A stretch of 64,000 bases of DNA from Planococcus sp. MER TA 32b (GTDB lineage Bacteria; Bacillota; Bacilli; Bacillales_A; Planococcaceae), in NCBI GenBank assembly GCA_023715185.1, contig JAMCAN010000001.1:1860001-1924000 (forward strand). The letters are read 5' to 3'. The notes beneath the pieces were generated by a model. It worked only from the letters and a program-made list of their open reading frames with translations. It searched no databases and had not been told where the DNA came from. The translations under genes and the position numbers were made by a program. Shown piece by piece: positions 63,659 to 64,000 of this stretch; position 1 is the stretch's first letter, and each line of letters starts with the position of its first letter.

Positions 63659-64000
63659 CTATTCTGTAAATACACCGATTGCCTTGAATTTATTGTAGCG
63701 CTGATCGATCAGGGCCTCCGCATCAAGGGGATTCAGTTCACCCAATGATTTTTCAATTGCCTCAGACAACAGGGCTGCCTGTTTCAGCGGATCGTGATGT
63801 GCGCCTCCACGAATTTCAGGAATCATCCGTTCGATGATGCCCATTTCGAGAAGATCAGGCGCTGTGATTTTCATGGCTTCTGCCGCTGTTTGCGCCAAGG
63901 CGGAATCTTTCCATAGAATCGACGCCGCTCCTTCCGGTGAAATTACAGAGAAAGTGGAATTCTCAAGCATTAGGATATGGTTCCCTACACCCAGCGCCAA
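63659..64000 (-). CDS. accA: Acetyl-CoA carboxylase carboxyltransferase alpha subunit (3' part only)
   Basis: Only the C-terminal 113 residues are inside the window; the 5' end lies beyond 64000. The visible part reads [20 protein letters not shown], then [21 protein letters not shown] and [17 protein letters not shown], which is the AccA crotonase-fold C-terminal region with the GCCS-proximal loop. It forms the carboxyltransferase with AccD, making malonyl-CoA for fatty-acid synthesis. The gene order accA-pfkA-pyk matches Bacillus. Confidence 0.92.
   Translation of the reverse strand: MALGVGNHILMLENSTFSVISPEGAASILWKDSALAQTAAEAMKITAPDLLEMGIIERMIPEIRGGAHHDPLKQAALLSEAIEKSLGELNPLDAEALIDQRYNKFKAIGVFTE

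Overview
The window is a stretch of a Gram-positive (Bacillota, class Bacilli) chromosome. Gene content and order follow the Bacillus subtilis segment from rph through sdh, uvrC, lcfA-etf, mutS2, pheST, infC, thrS, polA, phoPR and the citZ-icd-mdh locus to pfkA-accA. Several sporulation genes that B. subtilis carries in these intervals (gerE and gerM near racE, sspI near pheS, ytaF between mutM and coaE) are absent. Together with hflKC beside polA and the protein sequences, this suggests a non-sporulating Planococcaceae member such as Planococcus; the family is an inference. Almost every gene is on the minus strand; only yslB, rnhC and ysdB are on plus.

Layout from left to right: tRNA-Arg; rph-rdgB, racE, a MarR regulator and a thioesterase; sdhCAB (respiratory complex II); yslB and a NERD protein; lysC under a lysine riboswitch; uvrC; trxA; the fatty-acid beta-oxidation operon lcfA-fadR-fadB-etfB-etfA; polX-mutS2-yshE with a 26-residue membrane peptide not previously called; cvpA, zapA and rnhC; an AT-rich island of three prepilin-like genes; pheS-pheT under a T-box; a methyltransferase and a small XRE/membrane operon; ysdC, dut, ysdB and ysdA; infC-rpmI-rplT under an L20-type leader; thrS under a T-box; nrdR-dnaB-dnaI; speD; gapB; polA-mutM-coaE; hflK-hflC; phoP-phoR; mdh, icd and citZ; fxsA; pfkA-pyk; and the 3' part of accA.

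Regulation that can be read from the DNA includes a perfect CcpA (cre) box on the lcfA promoter, a FadR-type palindrome before fadR, a CcpN-type box on the gapB -10, a sigma-W promoter before ysdB, a sigma-B-like promoter before trxA, two T-boxes, a lysine riboswitch and an L20 leader. Genes for the TCA cycle (citZ, icd, mdh, sdh), glycolysis and gluconeogenesis (pfkA, pyk, gapB) and beta-oxidation thus sit under carbon-responsive control.

No defence, phage or secondary-metabolite system was found. The most unusual material is between genes: at least four families of 100-230 bp structured repeats (called A, D, F and H here, plus a shared E module). They lie at transcription-unit boundaries or in untranslated mRNA, are nested inside one another, keep a fixed A-then-D order, and contain stems with compensating base changes. 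Two intergenic tandem arrays, with exact periods of 20 and 21 bp, add to this.
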